Shown piece by piece: positions 21,457 through 32,150 of a stretch of 64,000 nt of DNA. Origin of the DNA: Smallanthus sonchifolius (lineage: Eukaryota; Streptophyta; Magnoliopsida; Asterales; Asteraceae); the NCBI GenBank assembly GCA_023525975.1, contig CM042018.1, positions 74,469,001-74,533,000 of the forward strand. Reading direction: 5' to 3'. Made by a program: the position numbers and the translations under genes. Every line of letters begins with the position of its first letter. Position 1 is the first letter of the stretch. The notes under the pieces were generated by a model that was given only the letters and a program-made list of their open reading frames with translations, was not told where the DNA came from and searched no databases.

Positions 21457-22194
21457 TGTAGGATCGTGAAATTACAAGATGGTTCTATTCTTAGTTGAGA
21501 TTGGCGGAAACAATATCAACTACACAGTTACAATCGAGTAAACAGAAAGAATACTGATAAGAACACTGTTGTATTAAGCTTTGTGAATAAACGATTACAA
21601 ATGAAAACTCTATCAAGAAGCACACTTACAATGAAGTGTTTACACAGTATTTATACTAACTTAGAATCAAGACAGACCCTTGATTCTAAGGATCAAATCA
21701 AACACAGACCGTTGATCTTTTACACAAAAGCTAATAATACACGTTAAAGCTAAACTAGTTAACTTTATTGAAGCGTTTACTTTATTCAGCATTGTTTGCA
21801 TGCTCGGGGAAGAGCATTGTCGTCCATCATTGGTTGCACCATTGAGGTTCCTTCTGCTTTGAGTGTGTCAGTTGCTTTTGCAGAAAGTTGTCAGTGATGC
21901 TTGGCATGGATAGTCAGCTGCAACGATTTGTCTTCAAGGAACATAGCTATCAGCAGCAAGAATGAGAATAATGCTGCTGATAAGCCTATCAGCAGTAACT
22001 TGTGTTGAACGCTGCTGATAAACCTATCAGCAGCAACAAGTGTTGAATGCTGCTGATAAACCTATCAGCAGCAACATGTGCTGAATGCTGCTGATAAGCC
22101 TATCAGCAGCCATATGTGTTGAATGCTGCTGATAAGCCTATCAGCAGCATTTGTACTTAGAATAATTTGGTATCAATCAGTCTTTGGTTCTACA
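21457..22194 (-). repeat. Element C 3' LTR
   Basis: Begins TGTAGGATCGTG and ends GGTTCTACA on the plus strand. It has a TATAAATA core at about 21650 and a five-fold palindrome array at 21973-22148. Confidence 0.96.
21973..22148. repeat. 38-bp tandem array of 24-bp palindromes
   Basis: Five units start at 21973, 22011, 22049, 22087 and 22125, exactly 38 bp apart. Each contains the arms GCTGCTGATA and TATCAGCAGC around a four-base centre (AGCC or AACC), followed by a 14-bp spacer. The 5' LTR carries the same five at 30374-30549. Confidence 0.95.
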
Positions 22195-22205
22195 AACTCC
22201 CCCTA
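22195..22205 (-). other. Element C polypurine tract
   Basis: TAGGGGGAGTT on the minus strand directly abuts the 3' LTR. Confidence 0.88.
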
Positions 22206-22227
22206 GACTGGTGCAACCAAAATTCTT

Positions 22228-25200
22228 CTAATCACTCTGCTGCCGAAGCTTTTGCATGTGGCTGACTATCCTTTCAACCTCATAGCCTCTTGGATCCTTG
22301 CTGGGATTATTCAGTGGAAGTGCAGACAGAGTCTTGATGTCTTTATTTGGCATTTTGTAGATTTTTTTGCTTGAACATCTCATTTTCTGCTTCCTTACAT
22401 CAGTTAAGGTGAACTCGTCCAAATCAACATTATAGGACCAACTTACAAATGGAGAGTGGGACTTGAGTGGTTTGATGTCAATGATCGCATCTTTGCTAGG
22501 GTTGAAGTAGTGTTTGATTGCTAGCACAAGAAGTTTCCCTCTCTCATTTGCAAGCTCATGAGCTTCACCTAGCTCCAGAATTCTGCCAAGATCTGAATCT
22601 GGCAATTGCAGAATTTCATCAACAGTGCTGTAGTAAGATCTTCTTCTTTCAGTTCTCCCCCTGAAGACCTCAAACCTTTGATCCTGTGGATTATAGACCC
22701 AATCAACTATGTCTCTTGAGTCTTCTGGTTTAGGTGAGGTTTTGGATTTCTTTAATGGAGGCTGTTGATGAGTGGGGGCTGGGTGAGATGGTTTGGACTT
22801 TTTGGGTGGAGGAGTGGAAGGTTTGGGGAGGAGAGTGGAAGGTTGTTGGATTGAGGAAGAGGTAGGTGAGGGAGAAGGCTTGGGTTTCTTTCCTTTTGTT
22901 TCTCCTTCTTCCTGAATAGGTACCCTTTTCTTGGAGCCCTTCTTGCCCACTCTTTCTTCCTCATCCTTTTTGACTTTAAAGTAGAGGGCTTGCAGGTTCA
23001 TGAAGTTCATAGGACCTAGCCTCTTTCCATTCTCTCCTCTAGCCTTAAGGAAGTCAATCATGACCTTCCTTTCTTCATGGTCCGTTTATTAAAGGCAATG
23101 GTCTTTTTGGACTGTTGTTTGGATTTTTCTTCTTCTTCTTCAGCCTGTTTCTTCTTTGCCAACTGACCTTGCTGACCCATGAAGGCTCTGTAGACTTCTT
23201 TAGTTGATAGTTTCTCAAGTTAGTCTGCATCCTCACCTTGAGAGACTAGAGTCTTTACCCACTCCTCCCTCATTTCTTTAGCTAGTTCAGAATCGGTTAT
23301 TCTGAACTTAGCTTCTTCTTTATTCTTTTTCTCCAATTCTTCCTCTTCTCTATTGAACTGTTCCTGCAGTTGAAGAGCAAGAGCTGCATCTTCTTCAATC
23401 CAGTCAACTGCAGGAATCTTTCTTTTCAGTTCATCCAGCTGTCTAGCATACAGCTGGATGGTTTGTTCTCTTAGGAGAATGGCTGTTTTTCTTTCTTGAG
23501 CCTTTTTCATGTCAGCCATCTCCTCTTCTTCTCTTCTTCTTCTTTTCTCTTCCCTCTCTCTTTTCTCTTTTAGCAGCCTCTCTTCATCTTCATCTGTCAT
23601 GATTCCCTTTCCTTTGTTTACATTGGATGCCTCTGCTTCAACTTCACTGACCACAACAGCAGATGATGATGCTGCTATTGGGATCTCTGCCTCGGCTTCA
23701 TTGGTAATTTGGGATGTGAACATGGTGTAGGTCCCGGAAGCCTCGTCGCGCAGCGGATAATAACACGATCTGTTCTGTGATTTGTGTGGGAACAAAGAAA
23801 CTAGAAAGAGAAACAAGAACAAAGACAAAAGACGATGAAACGAAACATAATCCATAACAAAGAAGTCATCCCGTATTACAGACTACATACCGAAGGAACA
23901 CACATCTCTCATCTAAGCTCACGATCCAGGGGTCGGGAGAGCTCTTCCCGACCCGGACACCTCTCAACCTGTTCCAGAGTTCCACCTACAAATGAAGACA
24001 AGTCTTCTATTTATAGGGGCAGGAACACTTCCTGCGTACTTGACAAGTACGCAAGGCAAAAGCCTTGTGTACTTACTAAGTACGCATGGTTTGGTCATGC
24101 GTACTTGACAAGTACGCAAGTTAAAAGCCTTGCGTACTTACTAAGTACGCAGGACCAAACTGGTGTGCGGACTAAGTACTCTGGAACACCCTCCCGCGTA
24201 CTAGCCACGTACACTGATACATAGAATTTAATCTATAGTTACAAAACATGCTTCTACACATGGGAAGGTCATTGGCCTCGTTCGATTTGCACTCAGGACT
24301 TGTGACTTCTTTCAGCATTTCTTTGATAGTTGATCTTGACCCATATGCTGCAGTGCAGATGTCTACTCGAGGGGAAGCTGAGTCAGTGTCAGTGTCAGAG
24401 TTTGACACATATACTGCCTCAGTAATTCTTCCTACTTGTTCAAGTTTGTCTCTGACAGTAGCTATCATTGCCTGGCTTTCAAGTGAGTTGACATTGCAGA
24501 TGTTTTCCCTGAGTTGAAAGATCTTGTAGAGAAAGTCTGTAGGAAGAGACAAGATGTTCCTGGTGTTGATGGTGAGAGAGGAGCCGTTGCTTAGTAAGAA
24601 GGTGTGGTCAAGAGACTTAGTGCTTGTCCATCCCAGCACATCTAAGTCTTTGACAATGAAGGAGTATAGAAATCTTCTTAAGCAGCAAATTTCTTCGTTA
24701 GTGAGAAGACTGCTCCTTATAATGTCAAGTCTTCTAAGAGTCAGTCTTCTTTCTGCTGCTGCCGAAGATTCAGGATAAGCTACCCATTTTGCTGTTTGTA
24801 TTAGTCTTTGGAAGTGGGGTAGATTATCCTCCATCAAGTCATGGAACCTGCCAATGGCAAGTTCAGCTGAGAGATCTGATGAAGTGTTGATGCAGTTAGT
24901 TAAATGCAGTTGTAGGACTTGGAGGGCATTGAGAGAGTTCTAGTTTAGCTCTTTTACACCACTAAACTCCCATCCAATCCAAAATCTCTCAGCTGATCCA
25001 TCATACCCCCAAGCTAGAATGCAGTCAAATTCTAGCTTCTGTGTTGTTTGAAGGAGTTGGGGGGTTATGGATTGACTTGTGATGGCTGCTGCTTCAGGAA
25101 GGATGCTGAATGATGTATTTGTTTGTTCTGTGTCTTCAGCATCATTCAGCATTTCATCAACAGCCCTGACGACCAACTTCCAGTCTTCAGATGTCTCTTC

Positions 25201-27070
25201 TGCTTCATTATCTGAGACTGGCAAGTCATGAATTTGTACAAAAGCCGGCTTGAATAGTGAGCTTTGAATTTCAACCTGCTCTTGAATCCAGTCGTCAAGA
25301 CTGTCTGTGTCTTCCTCCATAGAGACCATCTCCCCCTTTTTGGTTGCATCAGCAGACAAGTAAGCATCAGTTTGGGTGCCTAGTGATACAAGATAGGGAG
25401 TGGCTAAAGTTGGGCATTGATGGGCTTCATGCATAGAGACTTGGTGTCTTAGTTTGGACACTTCAGCCTCTAGCCTAGCCACCCTGGCCGTCAATTCCAA
25501 GTTATGAAGTTTCAGTCTGTCCTCATCCACAGTTGTGGAATCCTTGGACCCAGATGGGGCCGTAGGCCGAGACTCAGCATCCCCATCACCCGTGGTTTCT
25601 TGGCGCCTAGGATTCCTCTCAGTGAGGGGAGTTTCCAAGGAAACACCCTCACCATGAGTTGCCGTGGTTGAGGTCTTAAAGATGTTGTCACTGTCCTCCT
25701 GGTCATTTGATGGACCAGCAGTAGTGACAGCCTCTTCCACATCCACTCTTTCATTACTCCTAGAGTGGACCTTCAAGGGTGAAGAACTTGAGTTTGGTGT
25801 TTCGGAAGCAAGACCAATCAGTACCTCCTTGATAGTGGTAGTTGGAGAAGGTACATCACTTTGGTCACTCAACACTTAAGTCCAAAGAAGATAGGAATGG
25901 CTCAAAGGGCTGTTATATGGATCCGGGAAGTGATCCTAATCCTAATAGAGAGACTTCCGAAGGAGTCTCCCGAACAGTGTGGCTTTCCCTTATGATATTC
26001 TCACTGGAATGTTGGGATTCTGAGTGAGGGATGTTGGCTTGGGTTTGGGCCTTGGAGGCAAGAGAAGAAGGAGTTCTCTTGCCCCTCTTCCTTGTATATT
26101 TGGCTGCAACCGAGGCCCTGTGTTCCGGTTGAGCAATCAAACTGTGGGTGAGTAAAGTATGTGCCTGTACATCCTCAGTAGAATGCACAGGGGTTCGATC
26201 AAGGGAAGCAGCAGTTTGAGTTTGTGGCAGTGAGGTGGAGGGTGTGGGATCAGTATCAGCTGGGTTTGCTGAACTATCACCATGGGCACTTTGCGTGTTC
26301 AACATTGTAGACAACAATGGAACATCTGCCCCTGAGAACTTTGATGAAACTGTTCTTATGCTTTGAAAAATGTTGTTCTTATGTCCCAGCATTATGTAGA
26401 TTCTTGCAGTTTTTGAAAGATCTTGGTGCTCAATGTTGAACACTTCCTGCAAGAATCTTGGGTACATGAAGAACTAAGATTTCACCCCTTCTTGAAGGTT
26501 GTATCTCAAACCTTCAAGAATGAGGTGGGAAAAATTGAAACCAGCCCCCGTTATCATACCGTGAATTGCCGACGCAAGTCCGGAGCTAAGTTGGTTCCAA
26601 CCACTCCTCTTCTGGGATATGCATTGGAGAAGAGTGTGGCAGAGATACTTCCATTTGGGACCCATGAGTACCTTCTCTATTGTATACTCTGTTTGATTCC
26701 CAGTGTACCCTATGGATACAAAGGTCCTCATGTATACGTCTCTTGGGTAAGAGATGGCGTCCCCTTCATCCTGAAGCTTGAGGTGTTGGCGGAGCTTTGC
26801 TTCAGTGATAATCATCTCCTTGTCGTCTAATGTGCCTCTGATTTGGGGAGTGCCTTGGTCAGTAGAATACACGGCTGAGCTCCAAAACTCTTCCATGTGG
26901 GAAGTATAAATGGTTGGGTTGACTGTTAAGGCATGGTGGATTTTGGACCGACAAAGGAAGTCGATCATATCATCGAAACCTTTGGATTTCTTACCCTTTA
27001 TTAGGTATGCAGTGAGGTTGTGATATGGGGAAAACTTGTCGTTGGGGTTGTTTAGGTCTGCGCCTGCCAT
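22228..27070 (-). pseudogene. Element C ORF2 (interrupted by solo LTR D)
   Basis: The protein starts MAGADLNNPNDKFSPYHNLT at 27070. The N-terminal 200 residues match the A/B ORF2 domain in plan (IDFLCRSKIHHALTVNP, HMEEFWSS, KYLCHTLLQCISQKRSG). A basic KRGKRTPSS patch, acidic and serine-rich stretches, a coiled coil (LELTARVARLEAEVSKLRHQ), a second helical region and a long K/E-rich helix (KREREEKRRRREEEEMADMK) follow. Two C-terminal W repeats (IVDWVYNPQDQRFEVFRGR and VSWSYNVDLDEFTLTDV) end it. Stops lie near 26470, 25913, 24940 and 23220, and there is a frameshift near 23080. The coding sequence is cut at 23721-24263 by D. Without D it would be about 1,430 codons, longer than in A. Function unknown. 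Confidence 0.85.
23726..24258 (-). mobile_element. Solo LTR D
   Basis: A 533-bp sequence with TGTAGGTCCCGG...TTCTACA ends, flanked by TSD CATGG (23721-23725 and 24259-24263). Comparison with the uninterrupted ORF in element E fixes the insertion point. There is no internal region, so it is the product of recombination between two LTRs. It contains a TATAAATA core at about 24008-24016 and several GCGTACTT-type palindromes just upstream in the direction of transcription (about 24031-24170), so it is related to B but a distinct family. Confidence 0.95.
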
Positions 27071-27670
27071 TGTTATGGATTTGGAGGGAAGAGAGATGGG
27101 TGTTTGAATGGTGGTTAATTATGGAGGGCTTTGAATGCTGTGGGGACGGGAGAGAAAGTGATGGGATATAGGTTTGAAATTGAATATGAAGAGGTTGTGG
27201 GAATGTTTGAGATTGTGATATAACGGCAGACGAAGAAAAAGCAACTTTACTTGTACAGTACAACCTGTTTCACTTTTCATTGTTACAGCTGTAAAGCACT
27301 CGAGCAGTCATGGTAAAGACTGACGTTATTTTCTTTTACAGCGGGTAAAAGTTAATTTTGGACTTAAGTTTACCCATCAGCAGCAAACTTGGTTGCTGTG
27401 GATGAGAAAGCCTGTCCGCAGCAACTTTGGTTGCTGCGGATGGTTAAGTCTGTAAGTAGCAAACTTAATTGCTACTGATAGATGCAATGATCTGCAGCAG
27501 GGATGTTACTGCTGAAGGCCTTAAAGCTATCCACAGGAAACTTGTTCCTGCTGATAACTTAAGGCAGTCAGTGGCAAAACCTCTGCTGCTGAATATTAAA
27601 CCTGTCAGCAGCTGAAAAGCAAAAGTGCTGCTGACTTATTACTTTTATTTACAACATAAGACATACATAT
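27071..27670 (-). promoter_or_regulatory. Element C gag-ORF2 spacer with putative internal promoter
   Basis: In transcription order there are C-family palindromes (27360-27620, including arms TCCGCAGCAAC and GTTGCTGCGGA near 27411), an AACGTCAGTC word, the 12-bp palindrome TTACAGCTGTAA and the 13-bp palindrome TTGTACTGTACAA. A TATA-like CCGTTATATCAC follows at about 27214-27224, then a CT-rich leader of about 130 bp to the ORF2 ATG. Element E preserves these landmarks at 60808-61404. No splice acceptor precedes the ATG, unlike A, B and F. Confidence 0.6.
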
Positions 27671-29752
27671 TTACATTAAAGGATAGATACACTCAACTGA
27701 ACCGATGATGATGCTTGGTGGTTTCTTTGCCTTCCATTGTTGAGTTGGTGGTTTTCCAGCTTTCTTTGTCTTTTCAGCAGCAGACGTTGTTTCTGATGAT
27801 TTTACTTGAGCAGCTGCAGACTTTGTTGCTGTTGAAGGCTTTCCCTTTGATCTTGCCTTATCAGCAGTGAACACTTTTGCTGCGGACTTTGTTAGCTTAT
27901 CAGCAGCAGATTTGGTTGCTGCTGAAAGCTTCTGCTCCGTTTTCTTGGGCTTAACTGGACTAACAACCGATGTATGTTGATCCTTCTTTACCCTTTGTCT
28001 TTGAGGGGCTTGATGAAGAATCTGGTTGAAAGGGTTAAACTTACAGTTTGCTGCAAAGTGGTCTGATTCTCCACAGATGATGCAAGATTTTTGAGGCTTT
28101 GACAACTGCTCCCTTGGTGGAGAAAGAGATTTTCTGAATTGAGTTGTCTTAGCTTCAAAGCTTCTTACCTGTTTGTTCTTCTTTGTCTTCTCAAAAGCAT
28201 GTTGCTTGAGGTTTCTTTGCTGCTGTAGGTAGTAGAAGCAGGTGCTGGCAGTGTGGTTATATTTCCCACAGACAAAACATGATTTTGCCAGTTTATCCTT
28301 TGAAAGATGCACATAATCCTTTCTTTTGAAAAGGTCTTTGAAATTCCAAGGGTGAGCTTTGTTGTGCTCAAAAGTAGCTTCTTCCAATGTTTTTTGAACA
28401 TATGGAACCCTTTCTTCAGGCGCATGACATGTGTCAAACACCTTCCTTAGTTGGATTGATTTGGAAAGAGGCTGGGAGTTGGTGGAGGTTGAAGACTGTC
28501 CCTTTTCAATAGTTAGCTTTCTTCCTTCTGGAGGATAGCTAATTCTGATTTGTTTGAAGGGTTTAGGAACTGGTATTGAGGGGATAATGGGGACTTCATC
28601 TTTAGTGAGTGTCACTTGAGGGACAGGAGGAGATGAATCCTCACTTGTTTCAGTGGAGTCTGAGCAAGTTGACTCAGACTCTGATGAAGTAGTGCATTCT
28701 TGCACAGGGGTTTCTTTGACAACAGGGTCAAGATTTCGGTTGGCCATGTCAAGATTTGCCAGATTGAAGCTTGGTTCATGAATGGTCACGTAGTCAGCAG
28801 GAGGAGGAACTGTCTTGTACTGGTCATTATGATATCCAAGTCCAGTTTTTACCTTTTCATGGACTTGAATATCTAACAATCTTTGTAACTTTTTAGATGA
28901 AAATTCATATTTTTCAACATGAACTTTCTGTTCAGCCAGTTCAGCTCTGGTAGCTTTAAGTTTTACTAATAGATCATCAATCTAAGTTTCAAGATTGGTT
29001 TGTTCATGTTTTAATGAAGAAATCTCTTTCTTAAGGCAGTTATTCTTTTCTTTGTAAGTATTTTCGACCTTTTTGAATTCAGATTTCATTTGATGAAACT
29101 CTTCATTTTGATCTATCAGATTTTGGTTATGCTTTCTATAACCTAAAACTTTGTCAATGCAAGCTTGAGAGCAAAGATGTTCAAATACCTGAGGTGGTAT
29201 CTCTGCCATAAGTGCTTGGTTGGAGGCAGGAACATCTTCATATTGAAAACTCCAGTCAAAGTCTGTAGTTCCAACATTTGCACAGGCTGTAGTTTATGCT
29301 GGAGGATTGACATGTTGCTGTTGTTGGTGTCTTGGCTGAGCTTGGTGTGCTTGTCTGGTAGGATAGTAGTCGCTTGAACTAGGACCTGAGTGGTCAGAGT
29401 GAAGCGCGGGAGAGGTGGTGGAAGAGGCTGATTGATGGCTTGAGCTTCTTTCTTTGGCTTGAATTATTTCTAATTCATAGGCTTTTAGCATACAAAAGAG
29501 CTCGGTCATCTGCAGAGTCTTCAGATTCTCAGTTCTTCTTATTGACACTGTGTAAAGTGTCCAGCAACTAGGAAGAGATCTGATGAACCTTTTGAGAATG
29601 TCTTCATTCTCCAGCTTCACCTTAGAGCACTGCAGCTCTCCTACCAAGTAAGTGTACCTGTTATACACACTGGTTAGTGACTCACCTTCATTGCAGACAA
29701 AATTTTTGTACTGTTGCTTCAGGATGTCTTCAAGCCCGTTGCTTTGTGCCAT
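27671..29752 (-). pseudogene. Element C gag (capsid C-half, coiled coil, zinc knuckles)
   Basis: The first true ATG is at 29752 (MAQSNGLEDILKQQYKNF). This corresponds to the middle of a normal copia capsid, so the N-terminal half is missing. YNRYTYLVGELQCSKVKL and LPSCWTLYTVSIRRTENLKT are recognisable capsid motifs. The first zinc knuckle present in E is absent here. A long coiled coil (HNQNLIDQNEEFHQMKSEF onward) follows, then two knuckles, CFVCGKYNHTASTC and CIICGESDHFAANC, and a tail of KSAA repeats ending IIGSVECIYPLM. Stops lie near 29294 and 28982. The product would bind RNA but could not assemble a normal capsid. Confidence 0.85.
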
Positions 29753-29843
29753 TTTTGTTCTTGGTGACTTTTTGAAGGAGAGAGAGTTTATAATAGAACC
29801 AGAAGTGATTAAACAAGTGTTAGTTTGTTTAATCTGAGCCAAA

Positions 29844-29857
29844 GCTCTGATACCACT
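29844..29857 (-). other. Element C primer binding site (tRNA-iMet)
   Basis: TGGTATCAGAGC on the minus strand, two bases inside the 5' LTR. Confidence 0.95.
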
Positions 29858-30596
29858 TGTAGGATCGTGAAATTACAAGATGGTTCTATTCTTAGTTGAG
29901 ATTGGCGAAAACAATATCAACTACACAGTTACAATCGAGTAAACAGAAAGAATACTGATAAGAACACTGTTGTATTAAGCTTTGTGAATAAACGATTACA
30001 AATGAAAACTCTGTCAAGAAGCACACTTACAATGAAGTGTTTACACATTATTTATACTAACTTAGAATCAAGACAGACCCTTGATTCTAAGTATCAGATC
30101 AAACACAGACCGTTGATCTTTTACACTAAAGCTAATAATACACGTTAAAGCTAAACTAGCTAACTTTATTGAAGTGTTTACTTTATTCATCATTGTTTGC
30201 ATGCTCGGGGAAGAGCATTGTCGTCCATCATTGGTTGCACCATTGAGGTTCCTTCTGCTTTGAGTGTGTCAGTTGCTTTTGCAGAAAGTTGTCAGTGACA
30301 CTTGGCATGGATAGTCAGCTGCAACGATTTGTCTTCAAGGAACATAGCTATCAGCAGCAAGAATGAGAATAATGCTGCTGATAAGCCTATCAGCAGCAAC
30401 TTGTGTTGAACGCTGCTGATAAACCTATCAGCAGCAACAAGTGTTGAATGCTGCTGATAAGCCTATCAGCAGCAACATGTGCTGAATGCTGCTGATAAGC
30501 CTATCAGCAGCCATATGTGTTGAATACTGCTGATAAGCCTATCAGCAGCATTTGTACTTAGAATAATTTGGTAGCAATCAGTCTTTTGGTTCTACA
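29858..30596 (-). repeat. Element C 5' LTR
   Basis: A 739-bp copy of 21457-22194 with the five-unit palindrome array at 30374-30549 and the TATA-like core near 30053. The array lies about 310 bp upstream of the core, farther than in A, B and D. Confidence 0.96.
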
Positions 30597-30601
30597 GGAA
30601 G

Positions 30602-32114
30602 AGAAGATGGTATCGAAGTCAAACCCTTGTGTGAAATCTCCATAATTGAAGGGTTGACTTAGAGGATCAATGGTGGTTGTTGGGATTGAGGATGTGATGA
30701 GGGTTGTAGGTGTTATGGAAGGGGTGATGGTGACTGACTTCGTGAGAATTGGAGTAGTCACCGCCACCTGGGTAGATGTGATAGGGAGGGTCACTATCAC
30801 AGGAACCTCCTCTGTGACTGAAGTAACTGCCATGTCAAGTTGCATCTTTGGCCTCCTCCTCCTACGGTATAGTTGCTGTGAAGGTGGGGTGGAGGCCAAA
30901 TTAGGACTAGCAGCTGAAACTTGTACTTGCTGCTGAGCCTCCACCTCACTAGGGATAGAAAGTTGTTGCCTTTCGCCCCTGTTTTTATGAATGCTTTCTC
31001 GTCTTTTCTCTGTATAGCAGCGTCAGAGTTAGAGTCTGGCTCATATTCGCTGCTAGAAGACTGTCGCTTTGTCTTGGAGGACGACTCAGGTAGGGTTACC
31101 TTTGTCGATCTCCTTGGGTGTACCTGGGATGGTGCATCATCGGAATCAGAAGAATCCGACTCTGTCTCTTCCGAGTCAGATCCCTCAGCACCATCATTTC
31201 CTCCTTCTTCATCTCCATTAACAGACGATCCATCTTCACTTTCCACTTCCACCTGTTGTTGTTGCTGTTGTTCATCAGAGTGTTCACTCAATTCAGGCTC
31301 CGAATCGTGACTATACCATCTCTAGTCACCTGGTGCCACATATGCTTCATTGATTAGGTGGCCAAAGAGTTTTGTATGCACAGGGGTAGGTTCTACACTG
31401 CCTGGCTTTAAGAATTGTGCGAACACCCTCTTGTCCACCCTTTTTTACTTGCAATCTCTCCCCTATAGTAGGAAGGTTTGGCAACGCGTCGTTAATCAAA
31501 AGTTGCACAAACCTAGGGTATAATAAGAACCTAAACCTCTCCGCCGTGTTGATCTGGTCATTGATGGCTTTGAATATGTAGCGGGAGAAGTTGTAACCCT
31601 TATTGAGAGATAGGCCAACCATGGCTGCTGCAAGGTCATGACCCATGGCATCCTTTCTAGCTTTCCTTGAGGAGATGCACATAATCATGACGTGGGCGAA
31701 GTATCTCCAATGGTCTAGCACCCACATCTTCTTATATGAAGCATAGTCTCTCGCACCGACATATCCCATTCTTTGCCTCCAAAAGCCGTCCACAAAGTAG
31801 TCTGGATAGGCTGTCGGGTCGGTCGAGAGATCTCTGAAATGCAGGACCCTTCTAATAGAATCTTCAGAAAAGGCGATAGCATGACCAACAACGGTAGACC
31901 TTATATCGTTGGGGGTTACCGTGCAATCATGCTCCGTAGTCTCCCAAAACTGCTCCGAATAGGGTCTTGAAACGATCGGGTCAGCAGAAATAGCGTAGCT
32001 GATTCTTGAACAGTTCAAGAAATCAACTATTTCTCTATATTGCAGTGCTGCACCCTTCCATTCTGGTTCAGTGTTAGCTAACAGATTGAATTCGTTAGTA
32101 AACGCCCGAGCCAT
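30602..32114 (-). pseudogene. Element B ORF2, N-terminal part
   Basis: The start MARAFTNEFNLLANTEPEW at 32114 follows a TTTTTGCAG acceptor by three bases. Residues 1-240 are the plant-transposon-type domain, with SEQFWETTEHD, DHWRYFAHVMIMCISSRKA, MVGLSLNKGYNF and LLYPRFVQLLIN. A frameshift near 31440 separates this from LFGHLINEAYVAPG, which is conserved in A and F. An acidic segment with runs of Q, E and S and a proline/threonine-rich stretch follow until element C at 30597. It joins the piece at 19797-21451. Confidence 0.88.
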
Positions 32115-32150
32115 AATCTGCAAAAACACACAGAAAACATAATCAGAACA
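32115..32150 (-). promoter_or_regulatory. 3' splice site before ORF2 of element B
   Basis: Sense order: TTCTGATTATG (branch-point-like), then TTTTCTGTGTGTTTTTGCAG, then ATT and the ORF2 ATG. The pyrimidine tract and CAG fit a plant acceptor very well. The donor was not identified with confidence. Confidence 0.65.

Larger units (their letters stand above)
21457..30596 (-). mobile_element. Element C: non-autonomous LTR element with gag and ORF2 but no pol
   Basis: LTRs at 21457-22194 and 29858-30596 (about 738 bp, roughly 15 differences by eye), TSD GGAAG at 21452-21456 and 30597-30601, PBS and PPT present. Between the gag end (27671) and the ORF2 start (27070) there are only 600 bp, so protease, integrase, RT and RNase H are absent. 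Element E shows the same absence, so it is a family trait. Gag and ORF2 are copia-like, with the same overall plan as A and B, so mobilisation by a related copia element is likely. It inserted into ORF2 of B and itself contains solo LTR D. Confidence 0.93.

Noticed and set aside
21973..22148. CRISPR-like array (regular palindromic repeats with constant spacing)
   Set aside because: The spacers are near-identical, the array lies inside a plant LTR with a matching copy in the partner LTR, and there is no cas gene.
24259..24837. A separate gene beginning at about 24837
   Set aside because: Comparison with E shows that it is one segment of the same ORF2, split by stops and by solo LTR D.
29753..29842. 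Gag start of element C at 29842
   Set aside because: The codon there is TTG and lies almost against the PBS; the first ATG in frame is at 29752.
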